Origin: Euryodendron excelsum
Lineage: Eukaryota > Streptophyta > Magnoliopsida > Ericales > Pentaphylacaceae
Length of the DNA stretch: 64,000 bases
Reading direction: 5' to 3'
Assembly: GCA_033060915.1 (NCBI GenBank)
Contig: CM065387.1
Location: 40,872,501-40,936,500, forward strand
The translations under genes were made by a program, and so were the position numbers. Of the stretch, positions 1-11,524 are shown one piece after another (the first letter of the stretch is position 1; each line of letters begins with the position of its first letter). Under the pieces are notes generated by a model. It had not been told where the DNA came from and did no database searches. It was given only the letters and a program-made list of their open reading frames with translations.

Positions 1-1493
1 TTTTGGAATAAGATCAAGATCCATCATTCTTTTGATTTTCTCCAAACTAACATGTCCTAATCTTCCATGCCATACATCATAAGATTCAATATTAAAGACT
101 GGAGGAGATACTTTATTAACTTCAAAAAATACATTCAACTTGAACAATCCATCACAAACATAACCCTTACCAAAGAAAACATCATTCTTGGAAATTACAA
201 CTCTATTTGACTCCATAACAACTTTATAACCTTGTTGGACTAAGGATGAGCCACTAACTAAATTTCTTCTAATTTCAGGAACATGTCGCACTTCTTTCAG
301 ATCAAAGACTTCCCAAATGTCATCTTTAATTCCACATCTCTAATTCCCAGCACTTGTGCAACAGACCCATTTCCTAGAGTTACACCTCCTCCACTTGATT
401 TCTGATAAGTTTTAAAATAATCACGATCAAAACAAACATGTATATTAGCCCCAGAGTCTAACCACCAATCTTTATTTTCATAAGTGAAATTGATCAAAGT
501 AGGATTATACCTAAAGGATGATTCAGCATGGTTTTCTTGATCCACCAACATGTTGACTTGGGCTCTAGGACCTCTTTGATTTTGATTGAGCTTTGGCTTG
601 TATGGCTCGGTCTTCTTGAAAAAGCAATCTTTCGCCATATGGTTGGTTCTCCCATAAACATAGCAAGGTCTCATTTCTCTCTCTACGCCCATAGGTTTAT
701 TATTATGGCTGTTTTGGTTTTGGCTTTGATTTTGATTTTTACGTTGATATTGGTTAGGCCGACTGTTATACCTATTATTTTTGAAATTCTTACCTCTAGG
801 ATGGTGGTTCCTATTATTGAAATTTCTATACCTATTGTGATTATTATTTTTATTATTGTTATTGTTCACAACCAGGTTCACCTTTGGTAGTTTTTCATTT
901 TGTGAGATTTGATTCAACCTATGAATTTCTTCTACCCTCATAGAACTTACTGTTTGGGTCAAGGTCAATTCTCCTTGTTTATGCCTAAGGGATTTGGCAA
1001 AGTTGGTCCATGACGATGGTAACTTATCAATAATACATGAAACCTTAAAATCCTCACTAAAAGTTGTTCCACTTTTCTCAGCCTCTAACAAAAGTTCTTT
1101 AAACTCATGGATTTGATCTCCTATAAGCTTATCGTCAACCATTTTGTAACTGGTAAAATTTGAGATTTTGAACCTATTAATTCCAGCATCCTCTAACCCA
1201 TATTCAGCTTCTAGGATGTCCCAAAGCTCCTTAGCAGTTTTGGTGGTATTATGATATATGTCATATAGGTGGTCAGACAGGGCACTAAGAATTCGATTAT
1301 GACAATGAAACTCAATTTCCTCACGAGTCATTCACAAGGACAACTCTGCTCCTTGGTTAGAACTAGTTTCATCTAAGGCAGAGATTAATCCTAAAATAGT
1401 CAACCAATATTTTATTTGTCTTTGCCACCTACGAAAGTGTTGGCCATCAAATTTTTCAGGTTTAACACTAGTTGCATCTTCCACTCGAGCCAT
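1..1493 (-). pseudogene. Copia-type gag and start of pol, broken, runs off the left edge
   Basis: Gag-pol start of a Ty1/copia retrotransposon. Reading begins at the ATG at 1493. A TGA at 1334..1332 interrupts the frame, which then reopens at 1331 and runs to 297. Downstream residues include a UBN2-type gag region (...ELWDILEAEYG...), an Asn/Gln-rich linker, a zinc knuckle and the aspartic protease motif WLDSGANIH. A frameshift near 297 ends this frame. Below it, another frame continues the typical Copia text toward the GAG-pre-integrase motif (...WHGRLGH... near 30..60), so the pol part lies outside the window. The knuckle reads CYVYGRTNHMAKDC, with Tyr at the second Cys position. It is a decayed copy: one nonsense codon, one frameshift and one lost zinc ligand are seen directly. 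Family assignment is firm; the lineage is not resolved. Confidence 0.9.
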
Positions 1494-2528
1494 TTATCAC
1501 TAAATGTTCAAAAGGGCTAACAGAGAGATCTCTTAAATTCTGTGAGAATCAAAATGACTATGTCACTACAACTGATCAAATATATAAACAATAGTAGATA
1601 TGAAGCAAATAAACCCAACAGTCATTCACAACCTTTAACCATGTAACTAGCTAAAACAAAACCAAAAAACTATTTTTTTTCCTTTAAAACAAAAAGTAGA
1701 AAACCTAAAGCAGAAAGTTTAATTTTATTTCCAAACTAAACCTGAACCTTTCTCACAAAGTACAAAACAAAACTGATTTATATCTATGCACAAAAGCTAT
1801 TTTAATGAAACCAGAAAACCTGTTTCGTTTTGTCTAAAAAAAAAAAACTAAACCACAAACAAGGACTAGAACCTATCTACATGAATCAAATATGATGACA
1901 GCACACAAAACACTTCACAGTTGCTTTAGATTGTTAGCAAAATACTGCAAATTTATAGATCAGAATATAAAGAAGAACAAATATATGTATTCAAAACATG
2001 CTAGAAATATTAAACAGAATATAGAGAAAGGAAAAATCTGGCCTGTGAGAATCGTGAGGCGTGGTATCACTGTCCTAAAGCAACTGTGCCTCCCTACGTG
2101 AAGGTGATAGCGGACAGCAACTGCTCCAAGATTCAACCCGATTGCTCACAGTCTCTCTCCTTGGAAGTCACATCTGCCGGGAGAATTAGAACAGTCCCAG
2201 CCGCGGTTGCCCAAAAAACATAATGAAAGTATATGTAGAAAATGGAAGAATAGAATGCTGTGAATACTAGTATATCCACTAAAGTCAGTCATACGCCTTT
2301 ATATAGGCCTCTATGTGCAACTGGTCTGATGATGGCTTATTAAGCCACTGTAATAGTCATATAAATTGGCCTTTGAATGACAAATATTATGATATTCAAA
2401 ATATGTAACAGTCAAGAATTAATATTATTTAAAAAACTGTAACAGATGGATTATAATAAAAGTGTAACAGTCAAATTTCAATGTAGTATATAGAAAGTTT
2501 TGAAACTTTTAGTCTCTCACTTCCAACA
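1494..2528 (-). mobile_element. Copia 5' LTR and leader (outer end at 2528)
   Basis: Non-coding DNA upstream of the gag start. The outer end is taken at 2528, where the minus strand begins TGTTGGAAGTGAG, a common plant Copia LTR start. A TATA motif lies about 225 nt inside. No tRNA-Met-type primer site is visible here, so the LTR/leader boundary is not placed. The second LTR is outside the window, so no target duplication can be checked. Confidence 0.55.
2298..2305 (-). promoter_or_regulatory. TATA box of the Copia LTR
   Basis: TATATAAA on the minus strand, in the context GGCCTATATAAAGGCG, inside the presumed LTR and upstream of gag. Transcription would start roughly 30 nt lower. Confidence 0.5.
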
Positions 2529-3020
2529 ACAAGAAGCAAGATGAAAGTAAGTCAGCATTTCACTGCAGCGACAGGAAGCGAAACTATCATACCAAAATAC
2601 CTCTCTTAATATTCAAGCAAGATCAACCGAAGGCTATGAAGGGTATCTTGTTGGAGCAATATCAAGCGTCAAGAAACAAAGTTCTCCATCATTATTTCAA
2701 ATTTGCTGTAAAGAATACTTATGCACTTTTTCGCACATAGATGGATGACAAACACTTCAATTCACATATTTTCACATCGTTTTTTGTTTGGTGTCTTCAT
2801 CATCTAAACCATATTATATGCATCATTAAACAATGTAATCAAACCGAAATTTATTGATTACTACAATACATTTGAGTTCTTACTAGTTATCCATTCTCGG
2901 TCATGATCAATCATGAATCTAAAGCTCTTTTTATTCCATGCTAGTGGTAGTATTGCATTACAAAACGATGCAAACGTTCAAGAAAGACATACGTAGGCTT
3001 TCTACTTCATACTACTGCTC
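2529..3020. other. Intergenic, between Copia LTR and chitinase gene 1
   Basis: AT-rich sequence with no recognisable gene. It contains the 3' flank of chitinase gene 1. Confidence 0.5.
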
Positions 3021-3026
3021 TTTATT
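3021..3026 (-). terminator. Poly(A) signal AATAAA of chitinase gene 1
   Basis: AATAAA on the minus strand, 46 nt beyond the stop codon of chitinase gene 1, a usual distance for a plant near-upstream element. Confidence 0.55.
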
Positions 3027-3071
3027 TTCTTTCATGTATAATATTAGAAGGTACTGAAGAATTTTAGCTTC

Positions 3072-6000
3072 CTAGCACCGGAGATTAGCACCAGTCGCAA
3101 CCCCAAGCTGGTTGCAATAGTTAGTGTAGTACTGAACCCGAGCATCGACGAGATCAGGCCTTTTTCCATCGCATTCAACAATACCATTGATGGCTCGGAT
3201 TGTTGCCCCAAACCCTTGTCCAGAATTTATGATAGTGTGGACGTTCTTCATCCAATACCACAGCGCGGCCTTGAACGACACGACCGGATCAGTTGCCACA
3301 GTTTCCGGATTGTTTAGTCCGTCGAACCCAATGCTTTCTCCTGCAGGACCATAGTTGTAGTTCCATGAGAGCTGAAGAGGACCTCTGCCGTAGTAATTCT
3401 TGTTCGCTGCACATGGGTACTGAGTATATGATGGGTCACAGTAGTTCTTAGAGGCACCATCTGTCTCTTCAATATTGCAAAAAACTGCGCAAACAAAAGA
3501 ATTTGTGTTAATTCAGGATGTGCTGGTAAAAACTCTTGATTATATGTGATTTTCATTTCATTCTATCAAAACTCCAACTTACCAACTATGTTGCAAAAAT
3601 GTGGAAGCAAAAATAGAAGTGTTGACATTAGCACTCCTACCATTATGCTATAGTGCCTTTCACAACATGTATGTATGTGATAGTTATGTCTAGGTATCTT
3701 GTATATATGCTTGGCAAAGCCAGGAACTTGAACTGTCCTGGGCTATGTAAAACTTTAGCGAGCGATTTTGCTGCTGTCAAGAATTGTGCAGTTGATGTAA
3801 TCGATGACGTGGCTCAATGAAAATTCGACGCATGACAAACCTCAAAAGTCTGCATTACACTAGATTCTAAACTTTAAATTCTCACCCATGTCTAACTCTC
3901 TTGTTATCTCTATCTTTTTTGGATAACCTTTGAAATCCCTATTGCCGACTAACCACCTTTCACAGCCACCATCGCCGGCTAACCTACCTTCACAACTACC
4001 ATCGCCGACCAAAAGCCTACCTTCACACCCACCTCCCTTTCTCCCACTTGTGCTCAACCATGACCACCAAAAATCGATGATGGCGACGGCTAGATCAATA
4101 GATTTGTGAGATTTGAATACATAATTTTTTATTTGCGGATGTGAATAGGTATCATAATTTTATAATTGAATCTCAAATTAATTCATAATCTCTTCAATTT
4201 ATTATAACTAATTTTTACAAATATAAAGTAACAGATGACCTCATGGACTCACACAGGTGTGGATGGAGAGAGATGAGTCTATTGTTGTGATTTTTAGGAG
4301 AGAGAGATGGGTCCACTGTTATGGTTTTTAAGAGATAAAAGAAGTGTGTTGATTTAAGGTTGTTGAGTTTAGAGAGAGGAAGAGATTAGGTGGCCACGAC
4401 TGGTCCGACTAAATGCTTCTAGGTTTCAGTTTAGAGAGAGAAAGGAAAGAGGAAAAGATAGAGAGAACTCAGAACGGATGATTAGGATAAGCTTTTCAAT
4501 TTATTTTGATGCCTTTGTTCTTGGTTTGATAATGATTTTCTATATGGTTGAGTTTGAAATTGAGATGGGCTGGACTGAGTTGGGTCAAGAGTTTGAAATT
4601 GAGATTAGCTGAAGTGGGTTAGGTGGGCTACCATATAAAGAGGTGGGCTACAAAATAATGGATTGGGCTAAATTATATTTCTAATAAATTTATAACTAGT
4701 AAAAAAACATTTTGGGCCAGACTACCCCAAGCTACAGCCCAAGTTAGTCTTCAACATAGCTCCACCCATGTATATGCATGTGTTTTGATTGTACATGTGT
4801 ACATATTAGTTGTTTTGGTTATATTTTAAGCTTTTTCTTTTCCATTCCTTTTTCAGCACTGCCTATACATGGAGGCTCTCAATGACGGAACTAGAAAATT
4901 TAAGCAAGGGGCAACTATTAATTAAAACCTTCGAAAAAAATTTTTCCTAATCAAAGATAGACTTCAGGAAACCATATAATAAATAGCTTATATATGTATA
5001 AAGGGATTTTTAATAATATAAAAAGGAATTTTCAAAGAAAAATAAATGTATAAGGAGCCACTTTATAAAATTTAGTGGGACAAATTGGGATATATTTCTA
5101 CATTAAAAATGGAGATTTTAGAAAAAAAAAATGAGGGGACAATCTACAAAATTTCAAAGGGACAAAATGGGAAATAATTCTAAGACTAGTTATTAAAATT
5201 TTCAAGGGTCAATTTACAAAATCTAGGAGGAACAAATTGAGAAAAAGTCTTAAAACTATAGACGAAAATGAAGTTTTTGAAAGTTGAGAGGGGCTGCTGC
5301 CCCTCCTAGGCCAAGGGTAGCTCAGCCTCTGGAGGCTCTATTTCAATGTAATACTACAATTCACAATGTATTATAATACAGTGATTTTATTATCTCTGTT
5401 TTATTACAACATGTCATCATATATATCTCTTAGTATGTTTGGTACAGCTTTTGTTTTATCTTTTTTTACTTTGCTTTTTAAGTAAAAAAAAGTCAATTTT
5501 TTTTTAGCTTATTTTGCTTTTATAATTCAAGACAAGCAGAAAAGTGAAAAAGGAAAAAACTAAAAAAATTTTATTTCTTTTCTTATAAGTCAAAAAAGGC
5601 AGCCCAAAAAAGCATTAAAAAAAAAAAAAAAAAAAACACCAAAGCCAAACGTGCACTAATCTAACAATATATGTGTGTACACATACATAAACTAGTGCCA
5701 AAACAAGTCTACGTCAAAAGTAAACATGTACATATACAGATAAATATGGAGAGGGGGATTTGGCAAAGAGATACTGAAATCTTACATCCAGTTTCCAGTG
5801 TGGCATGTGCAAAGAAAGCAGCGACTTCACGCCTAGAATCATCAGCCGAGCCAAATGTGCCAAATGCAGGGTAGGAACTGAGGGCGTTAACAAATGCCGA
5901 CCGTGAGAAGAAGCTCTTCCCAACACATCCTGCCGGAGCTTGGTTGATTATCCCGTCAAAGAATGCCTGTGTGACAATATCAGGAACCGAGACCCCATTG

Positions 6001-6194
6001 GAACCGACACAAGGGCCCGATTGGCACCCCGGACCACAGTAGTCATTGCCAGTGCCACAATAGCCATACTGGCTGCAGCATAGGCCTGCAGCACAACCAC
6101 AGTTCTGACCTAATACGATTTCCGGCAGGACTCCGGCAAGAATGCCGGCCAGAATGATCGTCACTAAGTTCTTTTTGAAAGTGAGGGATACCAT
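3072..6194 (-). CDS. Class IV endochitinase (GH19 with hevein domain), gene 1, intact
   Basis: Secreted chitinase that hydrolyses beta-1,4-GlcNAc polymers, a plant defence enzyme. CDS is complement(join(3072..3484, 5786..6194)): 409 + 413 nt = 273 codons plus stop, typical for class IV. The donor (GT AAG) follows GGAT at 5786 and the acceptor is ...GCGCAG before 3484; the intron is phase 1. Residues 1-29 are a signal peptide. Residues 30-62 are a hevein domain with eight Cys (32, 34, 39, 40, 46, 53, 57, 62). A short hinge follows, then GH19 from about 72. Catalytic Glu134 (HATLETG) and Glu143 (NIEET) are present, as is [16 protein letters not shown]. The protein ends in ...NLRC without a tail. 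The ATG at 6194 is preferred to the in-frame one at 6224 because both paralogues start at the matching position. TATA, W-boxes and AATAAA are in place. Junctions are inferred without cDNA; the joined frame is open throughout. Confidence 0.93.
4880..5329. mobile_element. 450-bp non-autonomous insertion with perfect 10-bp direct repeats
   Basis: Flanked by TGGAGGCTCT at 4870..4879 and at 5330..5339. The ends are imperfectly inverted (GACGGAACTAG...AAGGGGC on the left, GCCCCTCC...GGTAGCTCAG on the right). A 9-10 bp duplication fits a Mutator-like element, but the short weak ends leave the class open. Confidence 0.6.
5435..5655. repeat. Foldback MITE-like element
   Basis: Left end TGTTTGGTACAGCTTTTG and right end, reversed, CGTTTGGCTTTGGTG form imperfect inverted ends around an A/T-rich core with a long A run near 5613-5634. 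A related end (TTTGGTACAG) occurs at 47201..47222. Confidence 0.45.
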
Positions 6195-6257
6195 TTTGGA
6201 AGAAAATGTATGGCTAGAAAACACTGGGATGTGGTTTAACAGTGTGGTTGAGAGAAA

Positions 6258-6265
6258 TATTTATA
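6258..6265 (-). promoter_or_regulatory. TATA box of chitinase gene 1
   Basis: TATAAATA on the minus strand, 64 nt upstream of the ATG at 6194. The matching segment is missing upstream of chitinase genes 2 and 3. Confidence 0.7.
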
Positions 6266-6360
6266 GTATGCACAAAGGCAAGTGCTAGGAAAAATCTATG
6301 TATAGTAGTTGTTTTCAAATTGCAAGTTCACATGCAATTATCTGGAAAGCGTGTTCTGTC

Positions 6361-6372
6361 TTGACCTTGACC
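6361..6372. promoter_or_regulatory. Tandem W-boxes upstream of chitinase gene 1
   Basis: TTGACCTTGACC: two adjacent TTGACC motifs (WRKY core TTGAC[CT]) about 170 nt upstream of the ATG. WRKY sites are known in elicitor-responsive chitinase promoters. The paralogous site keeps one box in gene 3 and none in gene 2. Function is inferred. Confidence 0.5.
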
Positions 6373-8654
6373 CGGCAAGAACAGGACTAAGGCGACTTCT
6401 ACCAATATGAGGACATAAATTTCAACAGTCGTGTAGATGGGCCACTCACCTCCCTTGATTGGTGCTCAAAAATTTTGTGTCGCATTTGGTGGTAACTACA
6501 TATTACATTTGTGATCACTGCTTTTTCACTAAAATCACTTCAAATCTTGTGCCTATTTTGCAGAAATTCTTATCCAATTATCAAATTTTTTTTCCTTTAA
6601 ATTGCACAACACCGGTACCATAAAAAAAAAACCCCTCACAATACGGGAGAAAAGTCTTGTCAATAGACCATACACTGCTTAGGGATTGCCCTAAAACACT
6701 AATTTGAATAGGAAGAGTCTTTTAATCAATGAAACAACCAACTCTTTTAAGGATTCTAATGGGATGATCCTTAATCACTCATTTGAATAGGAAGAGCCTT
6801 AGGTCCTAATACATAAGCCCCACGACAGTTCTATAAAACTGTCCAAATTAAATGAGCTAAAATTTTGAAAGAAACATTGTACACGTACATAGCTGAGAGA
6901 TCAATAGTCTAAAACCAATTTTAGGTACAAGATTTTTGATGTACTAGGCTAATGCAATTAATTTTCAGTGCCAAACTTCTGATCCAGGACTAAATTAACC
7001 AAGTTAAGATGACAAATGAGCGATAATGTGAGGGTCAACCGATCACTGGATCATCCATGTGAATGCAGAAACCAATGTTTTAAGATCGGCATAAATTGCC
7101 TAACACGTTAACGCTTCAAAAGTGGACCTCGTCAACAAATTAAGTCCAGCGAATTAAAGTTGGCTAAGACTAATAGAGAGAGAGAGAGAGAGAATTTATA
7201 TCAGCTTATCTTCTCATTAATTGAGGTTAATTTCTCATCTCTTATTGGACTTTTCCAGCTCACATGGACTACCCACAATTGACTAGAGCCTGGAATTGCC
7301 ACACACACATTTATATTCTACAACTTTGAGTCCTGCAATTCATCCAAAGAGCCCTTTCAAACTAACGTCCGTTACTAAAATTCACACAATGAACGATTGA
7401 ATAACTGGCGTTTGGCTCCCCACCATTATTATGAAACTCCGTTAATATTTTGGACACATCGATGTTAGTTAGAAAATCAAGACATACCATATGACAGACA
7501 TGATTAAATTATACAAAAAAAATCAAATTGATTGGATCAATTTTCACCATTGAATTCCCAAAACAATTCTAAGCCATTCAAAATTTATTAAAATCTTGAA
7601 ATGAATTAATCCCAACAACCCAATTTTTCTCAAGCTCGTGAGTTTGAAGAAAACTTAACACGTGCTTGGCTTGATATTCTCATTGACATAAACGCATAGT
7701 TAGTAAAATACGAGATGACAAAATAATGGTATCTAATACGTACGAGTTTAATATGATTTTTTTTTTAAAATACGGTAACAAAACTTGGCATAAAATTACG
7801 AGAACGTTAAAATATGAATATATAAATATCCAGCCATCATACAAACTTCAGTTAAAAAGTTGAGACAAAAAATATAATAACATTTATACATAATTTCTTT
7901 TTACATATATTAATAAAGTATTTTTGTTTCATATATATCAATATTTTAAAACATATTATCAACAAGCAGCGAAATTAAATGGTAGATAAATAAATTTCAT
8001 TTTGTTATTTTATTAGTTCAATTCTTGATATAAGAATAAGTAAATTTATTAATTTTAATTCTTAATTTAATATTTTGAGTATTAATAAGAAATTATAAAA
8101 AAGTATGTTTAATATCAAGTATTAGAAAAATATCACAAATGTATATGATATGATACTAGTAAAAATACATAAACCATGAGCTATACAAGTTTTTTTTATA
8201 ATTGATAAAGTTGAAAGAGTTTAATAGTCAATAATTGTATTATTATAATTATTTATTAAGTATATAATTAATAATAGACTTTATCCTAGATTATATCTAA
8301 ATTTTAATCAAGTTATTTGAAAAGTATAATATGTAAAACATTTAATACATGTATTTTACGGTCCAACAAAAAAAGTTCATTAGTTATTAGATGAAACAAA
8401 AGTTTTTTTATTTATACATACATACGAGTATTAAACGTGAATAATATGAGTATTTACTAACTAAGCATAAAAATACTAAAAATTAATGCAATTAATAACA
8501 GGTTTTTAATTGAGAGGAGCCACACGTGAGCATAACTTGATTTTATTAAGAAACAATTATCCTATAAGTCCGCAACACATGCCCAACGTATAGAAATCAA
8601 ACATATGACAAATGTGAATTGTGAAATCAATTACTTAATGGCAAATACTAATAT
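6373..8654. other. AT-rich upstream region of chitinase gene 1
   Basis: No gene recognised. Contains a (GA)n run at about 7172-7192 and very AT-rich DNA from 7700. Confidence 0.5.
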
Positions 8655-8800
8655 GTGTTCCTAGGCCACATTTTAAACGTGTTTTGTCTTGTTGTACAAA
8701 GTGTTAAAAGTTGTATTTTCAAATTGAAAAGTTTGAAAACACACTTTTTAGCATTTTGTACAACCAAACAAAAAATATTTAAAATGTGCTCTAAGAGCAC
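8655..8800. mobile_element. Foldback MITE, 146 bp
   Basis: The left end GTGTTCCTAGGCCACATTTT and the reversed right end GTGCTCTTAGAGCACATTTT are inverted repeats. Pairing continues through GTTGTACAAA / TTTGTACAAC to a central TTTTCAAATTGAAAA palindrome, so nearly the whole element folds into a hairpin. No coding capacity. The target duplication is not clear. Confidence 0.65.
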
Positions 8801-11450
8801 AAGTTAGTAAGACCCGTTCATGGAATGTTTTCTTAGGCCGAAATAACTCCATAGGTCACCTTCCTCATTTCTATGAAACATCACCGGAGACAACGTTTCA
8901 CTTCTAGTAAGGAACTAGGTAGCTTTCAATTTCAGTTCACCCACCTTGTACGTATGTTTTTTTTTTTTTTTCTCAAGACGTAGCAAACTATTTCGAGAAA
9001 AGAAACTAATCCCATGAGATGTTCAAAATTTTGTACTTCCGCATCAAACTTTTTTTGAAACGCATAGGTATAATACCGATAGGGTTGCAAATGAACCAAA
9101 TTGAGTCAAGTATTGCTTTTCTCAAGCTCAAATCCCTTAAGATGAGAGATGCTTGACCACTCTACTCAAGCACGAGTCAAGCTTGGAGTTAACCATTCGA
9201 GCTTGGCAGAAGTTCGGTGAACTCGCGACCTGGCTCACAACCCAACTAGGGAACGAGTTTAAGACTAGAATTGTTTCCTTAAACTATTTTTGTCAAAACT
9301 TGTCATGAATTGATTGGATATGAGTTTTGAATGAATAAAAATGTTGAAAACTTAATACTAACAAGCATAAGGAAAATGTTAGTCAATGCGGAAGATTTGT
9401 ATACAATTTTCACTAGAACGATGTGGTAATGATAATTTTATAATTAATATCTAGTATAACAGTATTTTGTTTTTAAATGAAATGCTCTTATTCAACCAAA
9501 TTATTTTGGATGTAAATTATATATTTTCTTGTATATATTATGTTTGATTCTCTAGGTATTTGGTTACCTAGTTTACACTTTCTTCTTCTATTCTGTCTTG
9601 CACAACACTCATCTAGTATATACATATACCTTTGTCTCATTGATTCATTAATTCAATATATAGAGATTTCTATCTCTTTCTTTGTCTCCAATTATTCTAA
9701 CCCAATCTGAATTTTTCTGATTCTTTAGCATTTACCCCAAGTACAGTAGAGGTGATGGTCAAAGGACTTGACATAAGGATAGCGTGAACAAGTGTATTAT
9801 TCTCAGAAGAAAAACTTAAAACCCTAGTAGAACTCTAATTGTGCACAAATTAAGGAATTATCAAAAATAAAAAAAAATAAATCAAAATTGGAAACCGCTA
9901 ATTTAGGATATCAAAATCATGCCAAAATTGAGGGTGTCAAATTTTGACCTATGAAGAGAAAAAAATATGAAAGATCTAAAAATTATTATAAACAACAAAA
10001 TCTCTTATTTAAGGGCCCATGCGATGGAATTTACCAACAAATTTCCATTTACGGTGGTTCATAGAATCGCTTGTTTTATCAACCTGTCAAATTTTATACG
10101 ATTTCAAGATACACCGTTGACTGCCTAATTTATCCTTGAATAAGTCCAAATGCTCCATGTAATCCAACAGTATGCTGACATCATGACTCAAACCTCACCT
10201 TGGCAAATGGTTGCACAACTTCACGTCTTAAAATTTAAATTTAATGAAAGACCATTGGAATTTTAAAATTACATCTTTACTACTCGTTAAGGCTATTCAA
10301 AAATCTATCTGACTGGATCAACTCGACCGGCCCGACTCCAACCCAACCCTAAACGATCTTATTTTGGATTGATATCAGTTGGAAATTTTATGACGCGAAC
10401 ATATTTGGGTTGGCTTGGGGGTGTTTTTAATGAAAATAAAGTGATTTTGGAAAAATAAGCCAATTTTCAACTGTTTTAAAAATAATAACTGTAAAGTATG
10501 TTGGTACAACAGAAAGTCTACATGTCTCTTAAAATTAATACATCTATATCCCCAAGAAACTCATATACAAAACTGAAACAAAGTACACTATACAATTTTT
10601 TACGTCAAATGAACTGAAGATATGAATATCCTATCTAATATCTAGCTAGTTCAAACCATCTTCTCTGAGTTCAAACTTGAACCTGCAAGGCCTAGTGGGG
10701 TGTGAGCTTACGCAAGTAGTCTAGAATATCAAGCACACAATAAATAGCATACGAGACAGGATATATGCATTTGAACAAATACAATAGCGATGCAAAGTGA
10801 ATGCCATGCATATAATGATCCCTCTTTCTCACTTTAATGCAACAACATTCTTCTTATGCTTTTATTTCATTTCTTTATCATCCATGCTATTTTATGCCAT
10901 ATGATCTCATTATAACATACCTTTTATACAGGTTCCACATTTTCTTACTCATCGTCATTTATTAATTTGGGAAAAACAATGGCTTTTGAAGCTCTAATCC
11001 ATAGTGTCATCCACCAACCCCATTTCTAGAACTCTCATTTGTGGTACAAGTGGACCAACACGCCTCTGAGAACGCTAAACACGCTTGTCCAAGACTCAAT
11101 TTTGGGCTTTTCACCCGAGAGAGGAACAATCCCTACTTGCTTACATCCTCATGCTTGTTATTACCTCATAATTTTCACTATTCTCGATCGAATAACATTC
11201 CTTATAATTGCATCTTTTTTAAATAACAATATTCCTTATCATTTTCATTCAATATCCAATACACGTGACTATCACTCCATTATATCTATGCAACTCAATG
11301 TATTGCATTCCTCAATCATGATAATATTCAATGAGAACACTTAACAATGCAATGCCTTACCAAAATAACGTTAATATGCAAATCATGGCATCACAATTAT
11401 AAACAAAAATAATCATACCCAGTAGCCACGAATAATAAAAGCAACAAATA
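8801..11450. other. Non-genic flank; 9525..10290 is paralogous to 52706..52741 plus 54011..54634
   Basis: No gene recognised. From about 9525 to 10290 the sequence closely follows the stretch just left of duplication copy B (shared text such as GTACAGTAGAGGTGATGG and CTTCACGTCTTAAAATTT). This copy keeps the uninterrupted target site (CCTAG at 9567..9571) of the solo LTR found at 52742. Elsewhere the region is AT-rich. Confidence 0.65.
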
Positions 11451-11524
11451 GATAAGTGGAAGCTTAAGTGCTTCAAATCTGGTAAATGATTAAGTATTAA
11501 TTCATTGCATAAATAGTTTTCCTT

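Larger units (their letters stand above)
3485..5785 (-). other. Intron of chitinase gene 1 (2,301 bp)
   Basis: GT-AG, phase 1. It holds a 450-bp insertion (4880..5329), a foldback element (5435..5655) and GA-rich stretches near 4260-4460. A segment at about 3759..3823 resembles the terminal repeat of the MULE-like element at 45605. No coding capacity is convincing. Confidence 0.85.

Noticed and set aside
528..890. Long plus-strand open frame of hydrophobic residues
   Set aside because: It is the antisense of the Copia gag Asn-rich region; the Ile/Val/Phe-rich reading is a mirror of AAC/AAT codons.
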